Of a DNA stretch of 64,000 nt, positions 1 through 7,973 are shown piece by piece (within the stretch, counting starts at the first letter, position 1; each line of letters opens with the position of its first letter). A program made the translations under genes and the position numbers. Source of the DNA: an uncultured Paracoccaceae bacterium (lineage in GTDB: Bacteria; Pseudomonadota; Alphaproteobacteria; Rhodobacterales; Rhodobacteraceae); NCBI GenBank assembly GCA_938005545.1, contig CALKXV010000013.1:1-64000 (forward strand), written 5' to 3'. The notes under the pieces were generated by a model. The model was not told where the DNA came from and made no database searches. It saw nothing but the letters and a program-made list of their open reading frames with translations.

Positions 1-123
1 CAACGCGTCGGCGCGCTCCAATCCGACAAGTGACCGCGCCTATCCTCTTGAAACAGGAATGTATAGGCCACAACGGAACCGATACGACATCCGTTCCTTT
101 CGTGCGCTCCATGATGTGATGCA

Positions 124-200
124 TGGCGATCCGGGAAGGACTCGAACCCTCAACCTGCTGATTAGAAGTCAGCTGCTCTATCCAGTTGAGCTACCGGACC
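124..200 (-). tRNA. tRNA-Arg (anticodon UCU)
   Basis: Read on the minus strand the 77 bases fold as a standard tRNA. The acceptor stem GGTCCGG pairs with CCGGATC (one G-U), the D arm is GCTC..GAGC, and the anticodon arm GCTGA/TCAGC carries the loop CTTCTAA, which gives anticodon TCT. The T arm GAGGG/CCTTC contains TTCGAGT, and the 3' CCA is encoded (TGG at 124-126 on the plus strand). UCU reads AGA/AGG arginine codons. The gene is transcribed away from the TetR gene to its right. Confidence 0.96.
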
Positions 201-233
201 GCTTGAGCGTGTTATGGTCCGAGCCGCTGGCTC

Positions 234-262
234 TTGGCAAGCGGGTTGCGCCAAGCTATGCG
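234..262 (+). promoter_or_regulatory. Probable promoter of the TetR-type gene
   Basis: TTGGCA at 234-239 and TATGCG at 257-262 are separated by 17 bases, a good sigma-70-type pair. The expected start point near 269 falls inside the palindrome at 264-276, as an autorepression site would. This is inferred from sequence alone. Confidence 0.5.
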
Positions 263-263
263 T

Positions 264-276
264 TGAACGTCGTTCA
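264..276. promoter_or_regulatory. Palindromic operator, copy 1 (TetR autoregulation)
   Basis: TGAACGTCGTTCA is a dyad of the form TGAAC-N3-GTTCA, 14 bases before the ATG of the TetR-type gene. The same dyad occurs three more times before the next operon (979-991, 1001-1013, 1035-1047). The recurrence with a fixed 3-base centre makes this a likely binding site for the adjacent regulator. Confidence 0.7.
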
Positions 277-290
277 GCGAGTGCACCACC

Positions 291-887
291 ATGGCCCGAG
301 ATACCGAAAAACGCCACGCAAAGTTGCGGGGAAAACTACTCGAAATCGCCGAAGACGAGGTTCGCGCCAAAGGTGTGCAATCCCTCCGGGCACGGGTTTT
401 GGCCGACAAGGCTGGCTGTGCCGTTGGCGCGATATACAACGTGTTCGACGATATGACCGGGTTGGTACTGGCGTTGAATGGTCGAACGTTTCAGCGTCTG
501 GGTGCGTCGGTTTCAGCCGAGGTCGACCAATCGAACGGCGCGCCCGTCGACAAGCTGATCATCATGAGCCACGCCTATTTGCGCTTCGCGACCGAAAACC
601 CGAAACTCTGGCGTGCATTGTTTGATATCGAAATGACCGCCGACGGACATGTGCCTGCGTGGTACATGGAAGAACTGGGCAGCCTGTTCGCAATTATCAC
701 CGGGCCATTGGCGGAAATGCACCCCGACGCGGACCCGGGCGAGCTTGATCTGATGACCCGCACCTTGTTCTCGTCTGTGCATGGTATTGTCCTCTTGGGA
801 TTGGAACGTCGGATTTCCGGCGTTCCGAGCGAACGTATTCAAGACATGATCACGTTTCTTCTGACTCGGATCGCCAAATCCGGGTAA
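291..887 (+). CDS. TetR/AcrR-family transcriptional repressor
   Basis: The 198-residue protein has the layout of TetR repressors. An N-terminal helix-turn-helix covers about residues 10-55, with the recognition stretch AGCAVGAIYNVFDD (compare the family pattern xGVSxGAxYxHFxxK). A C-terminal all-helical ligand domain of the WHG/TetR_C_33 kind follows, rich in Trp and aromatic residues around 110-120. The start at 291 has only a weak ribosome site, but it begins the conserved HTH domain. A palindrome lies at 264-276 and three copies precede the PspA operon downstream, so the protein probably represses itself and that operon. The inducing ligand is unknown; an envelope-stress or membrane-active compound is a guess. 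Confidence 0.9.
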   Translation: MARDTEKRHAKLRGKLLEIAEDEVRAKGVQSLRARVLADKAGCAVGAIYNVFDDMTGLVLALNGRTFQRLGASVSAEVDQSNGAPVDKLIIMSHAYLRFATENPKLWRALFDIEMTADGHVPAWYMEELGSLFAIITGPLAEMHPDADPGELDLMTRTLFSSVHGIVLLGLERRISGVPSERIQDMITFLLTRIAKSG

Positions 888-978
888 CACGGGGGAGGGT
901 TTCACCCCATATTCCCTGGGCTCTCTGCCCTTTTTCGTGCCGCAAAGTCCTGATTTCACGACCAAAACACATTGTTTC

Positions 979-991
979 TGAACATCGTTCA
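979..991. promoter_or_regulatory. Palindromic operator, copy 2
   Basis: TGAACATCGTTCA, the same TGAAC-N3-GTTCA dyad as upstream of the TetR-type gene. It lies 22 bases (start to start) before copy 3 and just upstream of the putative -35 box of the PspA operon. Confidence 0.7.
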
Positions 992-999
992 TATTTTAA

Positions 1000-1027
1000 T
1001 TGAACGGCGTTCAAGTTTCTGTATGCT
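1000..1027 (+). promoter_or_regulatory. Probable promoter of the PspA operon
   Basis: TTGAAC at 1000-1005 and TATGCT at 1022-1027, 16 bases apart, form a plausible -35/-10 pair. The -35 box is embedded in operator copy 3 (1001-1013), and the expected start near 1034 touches copy 4 (1035-1047). A bound repressor would block polymerase. There is no obvious sigma-54 element, unlike classical PspF-controlled psp operons. Confidence 0.55.
1001..1013. promoter_or_regulatory. Palindromic operator, copy 3 (overlaps -35)
   Basis: TGAACGGCGTTCA, the third TGAAC-N3-GTTCA dyad. Its left half forms most of the putative -35 box of the PspA operon. Confidence 0.7.
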
Positions 1028-1034
1028 GCCCTCA

Positions 1035-1047
1035 TGAACACTGTTCA
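1035..1047. promoter_or_regulatory. Palindromic operator, copy 4 (at start point)
   Basis: TGAACACTGTTCA, the fourth TGAAC-N3-GTTCA dyad, 13 bases upstream of the PspA start codon at 1060 and next to the expected transcription start. Confidence 0.68.
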
Positions 1048-1059
1048 GGGAGTGACAAC

Positions 1060-1737
1060 ATGTTCTCGACACTAAAAACTTTGATGGACGGCGCGAACGC
1101 GCGCGCCGATGACAGGTTGAAAGACGTCTATGCCATCGAATTGATCGAACAGCGGATTCGCGAGGCCGATGCAAATCTTTCGGCGGCCAAGATGACTTTG
1201 GCCAGCCTGATCCAGCGCAAGCGCTCGGAAGAGAAACTCGTCGCCAAACTGGACGCACGTATTGCCGATCTGACGACCCGCGCCACCGAAGCGCTCGCCT
1301 CAAAACGAAACGATCTGGCCGAGCAAGCCGCCCAAGCGATTGCAGACATGGAAAACGAGCGACGCATTCGCCGCGATACGGTCGAGGCGCACGTAACCCG
1401 GATCGGACAACTTCAAATGTCCATCGAAGCCGCGCACCGCCGCCTTGTCGATCTCAGGCAGGGCGCGATCACAGCACGGGCCGTGCGACGCGAACAAAAA
1501 TCGCAAGCACGTCTCAACAAAACCCTCGCCGGAACGTCGGCGGCGGACGAAGCCGAAACGCTGATCCGCCGCGTGGTCGATCAAAGCGATCCTTTCGAGC
1601 AATCCCAAATCCTGGGCGAAATCGACCAGGGCCTTTCGGGAAGCAACATTGCCCAAACCCTGGAAACCGAAGGGTTCGGTCCCGCCACAAAATCGACGGC
1701 CGCGTCGGTTCTTGACCGGCTGAAATCAAAAGACTGA
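1060..1737 (+). CDS. PspA/IM30-family phage-shock-type protein
   Basis: The 225-residue protein is almost entirely charged alpha-helix. Coiled coil runs from about residue 25 to 165 (long Glu/Arg/Lys/Ala heptads) and begins with MFSTLKTLMDG, which resembles the amphipathic N-terminal helix of PspA/IM30 proteins. These proteins polymerise on the inner membrane and protect it during envelope stress. I chose ATG 1060, which has an AGGGAG ribosome site, over the upstream in-frame start at 1000, which lies inside the promoter and operators. The gene pairs with a two-helix membrane protein 24 bases downstream. Three repressor dyads precede it, so control by the neighbouring TetR-type regulator is likely. 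No pspB, pspC or pspF homologue is visible nearby. Confidence 0.85.
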   Translation: MFSTLKTLMDGANARADDRLKDVYAIELIEQRIREADANLSAAKMTLASLIQRKRSEEKLVAKLDARIADLTTRATEALASKRNDLAEQAAQAIADMENERRIRRDTVEAHVTRIGQLQMSIEAAHRRLVDLRQGAITARAVRREQKSQARLNKTLAGTSAADEAETLIRRVVDQSDPFEQSQILGEIDQGLSGSNIAQTLETEGFGPATKSTAASVLDRLKSKD

Positions 1738-1761
1738 AACTGAATTCAAGGAGAAAACCCA

Positions 1762-2034
1762 ATGGAACATTCAAACGACAACCGTGTGATCATCAACTTT
1801 AATCTGCTTGGCGTTGTAGCCGCCTATGTGCTGCTTGGCCTGTCAATCTGGATCACTGACATTCCCCTTTCGGCGAAAGGCTTTTGGGGGATCGGAGTTC
1901 TTTTGTTGACGCTGTCGCTGGTGAACTTTGTCAAATACCGCTTCGATGATCGTCTTCGCGAAGATCGCCTCCAGCGCCTTGAAGACGCGAAAAACGAAAA
2001 GCTGCTTGAGGATTACGTTTCCGACAACGGCTAA
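1762..2034 (+). CDS. Small two-helix inner-membrane protein, PspA operon
   Basis: A 90-residue protein with two hydrophobic segments (about residues 14-33 and 41-58) joined by a short turn, and a charged C-terminal helix (RFDDRLREDRLQRLEDAKNE). It follows the PspA gene by 24 bases with an AAGGAG ribosome site, so the two are probably co-transcribed and it may act as a membrane partner of PspA. I do not recognise a named family. It ends the operon: a strong hairpin lies about 55 bases after its stop codon. Confidence 0.75.
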   Translation: MEHSNDNRVIINFNLLGVVAAYVLLGLSIWITDIPLSAKGFWGIGVLLLTLSLVNFVKYRFDDRLREDRLQRLEDAKNEKLLEDYVSDNG

Positions 2035-2089
2035 ACGCCAATCCTCAAATGACAAGCTGCGCATCATGCGTGGATGATATGATCAAATA

Positions 2090-2119
2090 AAAACGGCCTC
2101 GAAAATTCGGGGCCGTTTT
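2090..2119. terminator. Bidirectional rho-independent terminator
   Basis: AAAACGGCC (2090-2098) pairs with GGCCGTTTT (2111-2119) around a 12-base loop. It ends in T residues on the plus strand and gives a T-rich tail on the minus strand too. It sits between the convergent PspA operon and the DUF1508 gene and can serve both. Confidence 0.85.
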
Positions 2120-2137
2120 CACATTAATTTCAAATGC

Positions 2138-2473
2138 TTATGCGGTTTGGTCGTCAACCTTTGCACCCGGCGCATTCTTTGCAACCGAAGCAATACCGTT
2201 ATCGCGTGCTTTTTCGCTTTCATAGCTTTCCGAAACGCCAATCACCTGACCATTGGTGGCCCGAAGATTAAAACGGTGTTTCCCGGCACGTGTCGACTTG
2301 CGTTCGAACCGTGCGTCGGTCTGGCTATTTTTACGAACGGATTCAATTCCGTTCATGCAGCTTGCTTTACGCTTGTAACCTTCGCTGGCCAGAATAATCT
2401 GACCATTACCCGCCTTTAAGCGAAACCGTGTCTCGCCCTTTTTGTCTTTAAAAACTTCAAACTTGCCCGCCAT
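2138..2473 (-). CDS. DUF1508 (YegP-type) double-repeat protein
   Basis: The 111-residue protein contains two tandem copies of the roughly 50-residue DUF1508 repeat. The first is GKFEVFKDKKGETRFRLKAG..GQIILASEGY, the second GKHRFNLRATNGQVIGVSESY. YegP-family proteins are small beta-rich proteins of unknown biochemical role. The start is the ATG at 2473, preceded by an AGAGAGAGA purine run; a longer in-frame extension upstream has no family similarity. The gene stands alone, ending at the shared terminator. Confidence 0.88.
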   Translation of the reverse strand: MAGKFEVFKDKKGETRFRLKAGNGQIILASEGYKRKASCMNGIESVRKNSQTDARFERKSTRAGKHRFNLRATNGQVIGVSESYESEKARDNGIASVAKNAPGAKVDDQTA

Positions 2474-2611
2474 GGATCTCTCTCTCTGCTTTCTGACTAG
2501 GCAAGATATAAACTGCCGCGACCGTATAGCGACTGATTTTTGGCGAACTGCGACGGGATGATTCGGGTGGGTTACGGTTTTGTCACACATTGGAAAAATT
2601 CCAAGCGGTAG

Positions 2612-3451
2612 CTAGCTCAGTATAAGCGGTCCGAAAGTCGCCCGAATCCTTGCAAGTGTTTCCGCAGAACGCGCCGTCACAAGGCAACCGTCGCCCGACA
2701 TAACGCCGCGGTAAGGCGTGCCATCCAAAAGCCCAACGGCCCCGCCAGCTTCCTCGACAGCCAACGCGCCAGCGGCATGATCCCAAGGGTTAAGCGTGCC
2801 CGTCAGGCAAAAATCGGCATGGCCTTGGGCCATCATTCTGCATTCGTGACAGGAACACCGCACCGACCAAACCCGACGAAATCCGGGGATCGCACCCGAC
2901 AGGCGCATCCGGATTTCGAACGGAAACATAAACAACGGCACGAACCCAACAGATTGGTCCTGTGGTGTGTCGCCGCCGATCTGAAGCCGGCGCGGCGCGG
3001 CATCCGGGCGACAGAACCAAGCGCCGCCGCCCCGACGCGCGACCACCCAATCGTCAATCACCGGATCATACAACATGCCAAAAACCGTCTCGCCATTTTG
3101 CGTAACCGCCAAGATCACGCCGAACGTCGCCAGACCCTTGGCAAAATTCCACGTCCCATCAACAGGATCGATGATCACCGCACAATCAGCATCGGCCAAA
3201 CCATCCAACACGCCCGGATCAGCGGAAACCGCTTCTTCGCCAACAACCAATGCGTCGGGCAACAGCTCGCGCACCGCTTGCCCGATCGCGGCTTCAGCAC
3301 GCACGTCTGCTTCGGTGACAAGATCGTCGGGTTCGGACTTTGATCGAATGTCGCTGTCCGGCAAAGCCCGGAACCTTGGCATGATTTCGGCCTTGGCCAC
3401 ACGCCGGACGATTGCGACCAGCTCGTTTTCAATCTTGACACTCAGCCCCAT
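2612..3451 (-). CDS. Inositol-monophosphatase-family phosphatase
   Basis: The 279-residue protein has the metal-binding motifs of the Li+-sensitive IMPase/FBPase/CysQ superfamily: GEE near residue 71, the central DPVDGTWNF (about 94-102) and the C-terminal WDHAAGALAVEEAGG (about 220-234). Such enzymes use Mg2+ to hydrolyse inositol, histidinol or 3'-phosphoadenosine phosphates; the substrate cannot be read from sequence. Its start codon lies one base beyond the stop of the upstream GNAT gene, so the two are probably co-transcribed. Confidence 0.9.
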   Translation of the reverse strand: MGLSVKIENELVAIVRRVAKAEIMPRFRALPDSDIRSKSEPDDLVTEADVRAEAAIGQAVRELLPDALVVGEEAVSADPGVLDGLADADCAVIIDPVDGTWNFAKGLATFGVILAVTQNGETVFGMLYDPVIDDWVVARRGGGAWFCRPDAAPRRLQIGGDTPQDQSVGFVPLFMFPFEIRMRLSGAIPGFRRVWSVRCSCHECRMMAQGHADFCLTGTLNPWDHAAGALAVEEAGGAVGLLDGTPYRGVMSGDGCLVTARSAETLARIRATFGPLILS

Positions 3452-3452
3452 C

Positions 3453-3923
3453 TTAAACTGACCGGGTCATGAATACCGAATGGGGGTCTTCAACATATCC
3501 CTCAAAGGGTGGGCAAAATGAAAACCCGTGACGCTGATAAAAGGCGCGCGCGGGCGCAAAGACAGGCTGTGAGCCCGTTTCCAAAGAAACGCGTGTCATT
3601 CCGCTGTCGCCAGCTTCCTGCAACAGCCGCCCCAGAATGGTATCCGCCAAGCCTTCGCCGCGTCGCTCTTCCATCACATGCATGGATTTCAATTCGCTAT
3701 GTGTTTCGGAAATCCGCTTTAACGCGCCCATGGCCACAGGAGTGCCCTGATCAAAGGCGGCATAGAACCGAACGTCTGCCTCGGCCATGTCGCTTGCATC
3801 CATTGCATGGACAGAACAGGCAGGCGAGGACGCCAGCATCAACGTAAGATGTCGGTTAATAAGTGGTGCGATCGCGGGGTCAGCGGGATCAACCGCGCGA
3901 ACATCCAAACCTAGTGCGTCCAC
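3453..3923 (-). CDS. GNAT-family N-acetyltransferase
   Basis: A 156-residue single-domain GNAT. Motif A appears as MHVMEERRGEGLADTILGRLLQ (about residues 80-101), whose R-G-E-G-L-A part is the acetyl-CoA pyrophosphate loop. The C-terminal FYQRHGF signature follows at about residue 130. The acceptor is unknown. The start overlaps the end of the ETC complex I subunit gene by 13 bases and its stop abuts the phosphatase gene, so these three minus-strand genes probably form one transcript. Confidence 0.88.
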   Translation of the reverse strand: MDALGLDVRAVDPADPAIAPLINRHLTLMLASSPACSVHAMDASDMAEADVRFYAAFDQGTPVAMGALKRISETHSELKSMHVMEERRGEGLADTILGRLLQEAGDSGMTRVSLETGSQPVFAPARAFYQRHGFSFCPPFEGYVEDPHSVFMTRSV

Positions 3924-4222
3924 GCGCCACGCCGGTTGGTCGCGAAGTTATCACCATACCCACCCGGTCGCACATTTGGTTTGCGCGTCTTGGGTTCGGT
4001 CACGACCGCCTCAATACACTTTTCTGACGCATATTCCACCGCCGCTTCTTTCGTGGGAAACTGCATCCGAACCTGAGCCTGCGTGTTGTCTGACGACGTC
4101 CAACCCATCAAAGGATCAACTTCGCGGCCGGTTTCGTTTACGAATTCGAGAACCCAGGTCTGGGACGTTGCAGTTCCCGAAGACATGGCAGATTTGGCGG
4201 GGCGATAAATACGTGCAGTCAT
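3911..4222 (-). CDS. ETC complex I subunit, NDUFS4-like (NADH dehydrogenase accessory)
   Basis: The 103-residue protein matches the bacterial NDUFS4/21-kDa family: an N-terminal ARIYRPAKSAMSSG, a central WVLEFV..DPLMGWTSSDNTQAQVRMQF segment and a C-terminal GYGDNFATNRRGAWTH. In mitochondria and alphaproteobacteria this protein is an accessory subunit of the peripheral arm of respiratory complex I. It heads a three-gene leftward transcript. Its upstream region, shared with uvrB, contains a perfect 15-bp inverted repeat. Confidence 0.92.
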   Translation of the reverse strand: MTARIYRPAKSAMSSGTATSQTWVLEFVNETGREVDPLMGWTSSDNTQAQVRMQFPTKEAAVEYASEKCIEAVVTEPKTRKPNVRPGGYGDNFATNRRGAWTH

Positions 4223-4273
4223 GGCCCTACTCTATCAACAAAAACTAACATCTGATCAAGAGGGGAAGAGAGA

Positions 4274-4330
4274 GTGCCGACTGGACAACAAAGAGCGAGG
4301 GGTGGGTGGGTCGCATTGTCCAGTCGGCAC
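4274..4330. repeat. Perfect 15-bp inverted repeat between divergent genes
   Basis: GTGCCGACTGGACAA (4274-4288) and its exact reverse complement TTGTCCAGTCGGCAC (4316-4330) enclose a 27-base, G-rich centre (GAGGGGTGGGTGGGT). As RNA this would be a very stable hairpin. It is not followed by a T run on either side, so it is not an ordinary terminator. It lies in the 283-base gap between the NDUFS4-like gene and uvrB, about 175 bases before uvrB. It could be a structured 5' leader, a small RNA, or a protein-binding or mobile-element remnant. Confidence 0.85.
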
Positions 4331-4505
4331 CCGTTCTGCTGCTTAGAGTTAACATTTTGCACGATTAAGGAGTCTACGCAACCAATATTTCTATCTTAGG
4401 TTGTATTTGAAATTTACTGTTCGTTATCCACGTTTTGCCGCAAACTTGTCAGGAGTGGCTTCATCCCCCCTATTCTCCGCTTGAATCAGAACAAATAGGG
4501 ATCAA

Positions 4506-6722
4506 ATGTATCCTAACCTTAAGGATTCGTTTTTTATGACCACAACGCCTGCGCCCCTTCTGAATTCGCCCGCCCCCGATGTTCAAACACGCGAGAAACT
4601 CGAAGGCGGTCGCGCACTTGTGCTGCATTCCGAGTTTGAACCCGCCGGTGATCAACCCACAGCCATCGCAGAACTGGTCCAGGGCGTGACGGAGGGCGAA
4701 CAGAATCAGGTGCTTTTGGGCGCAACGGGAACCGGCAAAACCTACACCATGGCCAAAGTGATCGAAGCCACCCAGCGCCCCGCCATCATCCTTGCGCCCA
4801 ACAAAACGCTGGCCGCCCAGCTATACGGCGAATTCAAAAGCTTCTTTCCCGACAACGCTGTCGAGTATTTCGTCAGCTTCTACGACTATTACCAACCCGA
4901 AGCCTATGTCGCGCGCTCAGACACCTATATCGAAAAAGAAAGCCAGATTAACGATCAGATCGACCGGATGCGCCATTCGGCCACCCGCGCATTGTTGGAA
5001 CGCGACGACGTGATCATCGTCGCCTCGGTCTCGTGCATCTATGGCATCGGCTCGGTCGAAACTTACGGCGCCATGACGCTCGATTTGCACGTGGGCAAAC
5101 CCTACAACCAACGCGCCATCATGGCCGATCTGATCGCCCAGCAGTACAAGCGCAACGATCAGGCCTTTCAACGCGGCACATTCCGGGTGCGCGGCGATAC
5201 GCTGGAAATCTGGCCCGCGCACATTGAAGATCGCGCATGGCGTCTGTCCTTCTTCGGCGAAGACCTCGAAAGCATCGGCGAATTTGACAGCCTGACGGGT
5301 GAGAAAACCGGCACCATGGAAAAGGTGCGTATCTACGCCAACTCGCACTACGTCACGCCCAAGCCCACGCTGAAACAGGCGATAGGTCTGATCAAAGAAG
5401 AGTTGAAAACCCGCCTTGGCCAGCTTGTCGACGAAGGCAAACTGCTGGAAGCCCAACGGCTGGAACAACGCTGCAACTTCGATCTCGAAATGCTGGAAGC
5501 CACCGGCCACTGCAACGGCATCGAAAACTACTCGCGCTATCTAACGGGCCGCAACCCCGGCGAACCACCCCCGACCCTGTTCGAATTCATCCCCGACAAC
5601 GCCATCGTCTTCGCCGACGAAAGCCATGTCTCCGTCCCCCAGATCGGCGGCATGTACAAAGGCGACTACCGGCGTAAATTCACGCTGGCCGAACACGGGT
5701 TCCGCCTGCCCTCCTGCACCGACAACCGCCCCCTAAAGTTCGAAGAATGGGACGCCATGCGCCCGCAATCCGTCTTCGTCTCGGCCACGCCGCAAAACTG
5801 GGAACTGGAACAATCGGGCGGTGTTTTCGTCGAACAGGTGATCCGCCCCACCGGCCTTCTCGATCCCCCTGTTGAAATCCGCCCCGTCGAAATGCAGGTG
5901 GATGATCTTCTCGACGAGGTCCGCAAAGTCACCGCCGACGGCATGCGCACCCTTTGCACCACGCTCACCAAACGCATGGCCGAAGACCTGACGGAATACA
6001 TGCACGAACAGGGCATCAAAGTCCGCTACATGCATTCCGACATCGACACGCTCGAACGCATCGAAATCCTGCGCGATCTCCGCCTTGGCGCTTTCGACGT
6101 GTTGATCGGCATCAACCTTCTGCGCGAAGGCCTCGACATCCCCGAATGCGGGCTGGTTGCCATTCTCGACGCCGACAAAGAAGGCTTCCTGCGAAGCGAA
6201 ACATCGCTCGTCCAAACCATCGGACGCGCCGCGCGAAACGCCGAAGGCCGTGTCATCATGTACGCCGACCGCATCACCGGTTCCATGGAACGCGCCTTGG
6301 GCGAAACCAACCGCCGCCGCGAAAAACAAGAGGCGTACAACGTCAAACACGGCATCACTCCCGCCACGGTGAAAAAGAATGTCGAGGATGTGCTGTCCGG
6401 CCTCTACAAGGGCGACACCGACATGGCCCGCGTCACCGCCAAAGTCGACAACCCCATGGTCGGCGAGAATTTGGCGACACACCTGGAAGCGCTGCGCACC
6501 CAAATGCGCAAAGCCGCCGAAAACCTGGAATTCGAAGAAGCCGCCCGCCTGCGCGACGAAGTGAAACGCTTGGAGACAGTCGAACTAACCATCGCCGATG
6601 ATCCACTGGCGCGTCAGTCAGCGGTGGAAACCGCCGTCGAAGATGCGCAAAAGGCGAGCGGCCGAAGCACCGCAGGCCGGGCAGGCCAGAGGGGCGGGAA
6701 TGTGCAAAGGAGGAAGCGGTGA
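4506..6722 (+). CDS. uvrB: Excinuclease ABC subunit UvrB
   Basis: UvrB loads onto DNA with UvrA, verifies damage with its beta-hairpin and recruits UvrC for incision in nucleotide excision repair. The 738-residue protein has the Walker A motif GATGTGKT (about 75-82), the tyrosine-rich beta-hairpin region ([15 protein letters not shown]), the helicase motif FADESH, the C-terminal helicase repeats with TIGRAARN, and a final UVR domain ([18 protein letters not shown]) that binds UvrC. Two starts are possible: ATG 4506 (TAGGG upstream) and ATG 4536 (AAGGAT upstream). The family similarity begins after both. I saw no clear alphaproteobacterial LexA box (GTTC-N7-GTTC) upstream. Confidence 0.98.
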   Translation: MYPNLKDSFFMTTTPAPLLNSPAPDVQTREKLEGGRALVLHSEFEPAGDQPTAIAELVQGVTEGEQNQVLLGATGTGKTYTMAKVIEATQRPAIILAPNKTLAAQLYGEFKSFFPDNAVEYFVSFYDYYQPEAYVARSDTYIEKESQINDQIDRMRHSATRALLERDDVIIVASVSCIYGIGSVETYGAMTLDLHVGKPYNQRAIMADLIAQQYKRNDQAFQRGTFRVRGDTLEIWPAHIEDRAWRLSFFGEDLESIGEFDSLTGEKTGTMEKVRIYANSHYVTPKPTLKQAIGLIKEELKTRLGQLVDEGKLLEAQRLEQRCNFDLEMLEATGHCNGIENYSRYLTGRNPGEPPPTLFEFIPDNAIVFADESHVSVPQIGGMYKGDYRRKFTLAEHGFRLPSCTDNRPLKFEEWDAMRPQSVFVSATPQNWELEQSGGVFVEQVIRPTGLLDPPVEIRPVEMQVDDLLDEVRKVTADGMRTLCTTLTKRMAEDLTEYMHEQGIKVRYMHSDIDTLERIEILRDLRLGAFDVLIGINLLREGLDIPECGLVAILDADKEGFLRSETSLVQTIGRAARNAEGRVIMYADRITGSMERALGETNRRREKQEAYNVKHGITPATVKKNVEDVLSGLYKGDTDMARVTAKVDNPMVGENLATHLEALRTQMRKAAENLEFEEAARLRDEVKRLETVELTIADDPLARQSAVETAVEDAQKASGRSTAGRAGQRGGNVQRRKR

Positions 6723-6782
6723 AGAAACAGGGATTCCCAAACGGGCCAGCCATTGATAGAGTCCGATTTTAGGAGGACAGTA

Positions 6783-7487
6783 TTGCCGCTCGATCATGAT
6801 ATTCTCGGCCACGGCGTATATACGCCTCGTGAAGCTGCCCGTTTGATAGGCGAAACTCCTCAACATGTCTTTCGTTGGACAAGAGGTAGCGGACCAACGG
6901 AGCCTCTTTGGCAAGCCCATTACCAGTTCGTCGAAGATTCTACGGAAATCAGCTTTCTTGACTTGATCGAAGTGCGCGTCGTCGCCGCAATGAGGCGCCA
7001 GGGTATTTCTCTTCAATCAATTCGCTATGCAATAGATTTCGCTCAAAACGCTCTCGGTGTGGAAAGACCGTTGTCATCGCGAGACTTCAAAACCGACGGA
7101 TCAGAAATCCTGATGGACGCGATCGAGGATGACGGTGAGTTTGTGAGTTTATCAAAAAAGGCACCGGGCCAGAAAGTTTTTAAAAGAATCATCGAACAAT
7201 CACTAAACGATCTCGAATATGAAGACGATCTCGTTGCGCGCTGGCGGCCGAAGGGCTTTGAGAAAGTCATAATTGATCCAGCTAGGAGCTTTGGCGATCC
7301 ACTAGTTGACGAATTTGGCGTTTCAACAGGTATGATTTATCGCGAGTATCAGGAATTCAATGATGCGAAATATCTGTCGAAGATTTATGAAATTCCTGTT
7401 CAAGTGATTCGTGTCGCTATTCGATACGAAGAAAACTTGGATAAGAAATCAAAGAGTACAGATGGTAAAGGTACTGCTCGATCATAA
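6783..7487 (+). CDS. VapB45-like antitoxin with HTH and DUF433-type domains
   Basis: The 234-residue protein starts at TTG 6783, six bases after a perfect AGGAGG; the upstream TTG at 6753 has no ribosome site. Residues about 10-35 (VYTPREAARLIGETPQHVFRWTRG) look like a MerR-type helix-turn-helix. Residues about 150-215 (IDPARSFGDPLVDEFGVSTGMIYREY..IYEIPVQVIRVAIRYEE) match the DUF433 antitoxin fold. This build and size match the VapB45 (Rv2018) antitoxin family, which neutralises a PIN-like RNase and represses its own operon. It overlaps the toxin gene by 26 bases. The pair is visibly more AT-rich than uvrB, suggesting acquisition. Confidence 0.78.
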   Translation: MPLDHDILGHGVYTPREAARLIGETPQHVFRWTRGSGPTEPLWQAHYQFVEDSTEISFLDLIEVRVVAAMRRQGISLQSIRYAIDFAQNALGVERPLSSRDFKTDGSEILMDAIEDDGEFVSLSKKAPGQKVFKRIIEQSLNDLEYEDDLVARWRPKGFEKVIIDPARSFGDPLVDEFGVSTGMIYREYQEFNDAKYLSKIYEIPVQVIRVAIRYEENLDKKSKSTDGKGTARS

Positions 7488-7857
7488 CTTGCCTCCCGCC
7501 TTGGCTCGTTCCCTCAATGAAATCGTGTCGATAGAAGGGCACGAAGCTCGCGCACTTAGGGACCTCTTCGAAGTGAACGTTTCGGACGTGGAGTATTTCA
7601 ACAGACTTGGCGCACGTGGCAGCTGGATTGTGATCTCAAAAGACCTCAAAAACAGTAGGAAACGAGCAGAACGAGCCGCAATATTGAATAATAAAATTGT
7701 TGCCTTTTATCTTTCATCGTCCTTACAAAAGAAACACATTACCATGCAAGCAGCGGCCATTCTGTGGCATTGGCCGGCGATGCTCCAAACTAAAAATTTG
7801 TTTGAAAAGGGCCTATTCCGACTTCCCGAAAATAAGGGAAAATTTCATCCAATGTGA
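7462..7857 (+). CDS. VapC45-like PIN-domain toxin (predicted RNase)
   Basis: The 131-residue protein begins MVKVLLDHNLPPALARSLNE, the N-terminal strand and acidic DHNLP motif of the VapC45/PIN-like (DUF5615-type) toxins. It continues with the central WIVISKDLKNSRKRAERAA (second acidic patch near residue 57). PIN toxins cleave RNA using Mg2+ held by acidic residues. The start ATG at 7462 lies inside the antitoxin gene (26-base overlap), so the two are translationally coupled, as expected for a type II toxin-antitoxin operon. The upstream in-frame start at 7411 would extend deep into the antitoxin and is rejected. Confidence 0.75.
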   Translation: MVKVLLDHNLPPALARSLNEIVSIEGHEARALRDLFEVNVSDVEYFNRLGARGSWIVISKDLKNSRKRAERAAILNNKIVAFYLSSSLQKKHITMQAAAILWHWPAMLQTKNLFEKGLFRLPENKGKFHPM

Positions 7858-7973
7858 TCCTCTCGGCAATACGACTACTTTGCCCCTATCGGTGACGGAC
7901 ATTGGGCTGCCAACCCCGTTAGGTTTGGAACTCATCCTACTCCGCCAATAACCTCAAAAAGGAGCCCAAACCC

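Noticed and set aside
1000-1059. Upstream start for the PspA protein
   Set aside because: It would translate through the promoter and operator region and is not family-like; ATG 1060 has a proper ribosome site.
4331-4505. LexA/SOS box upstream of uvrB
   Set aside because: I looked for GTTC-N7-GTTC; the nearest match (around 4420) has the wrong second half.
5733-6503. Long antisense frame (256 codons) within uvrB
   Set aside because: It is the reverse-strand shadow of a GC-rich coding gene; the sense frame encodes UvrB without a break.
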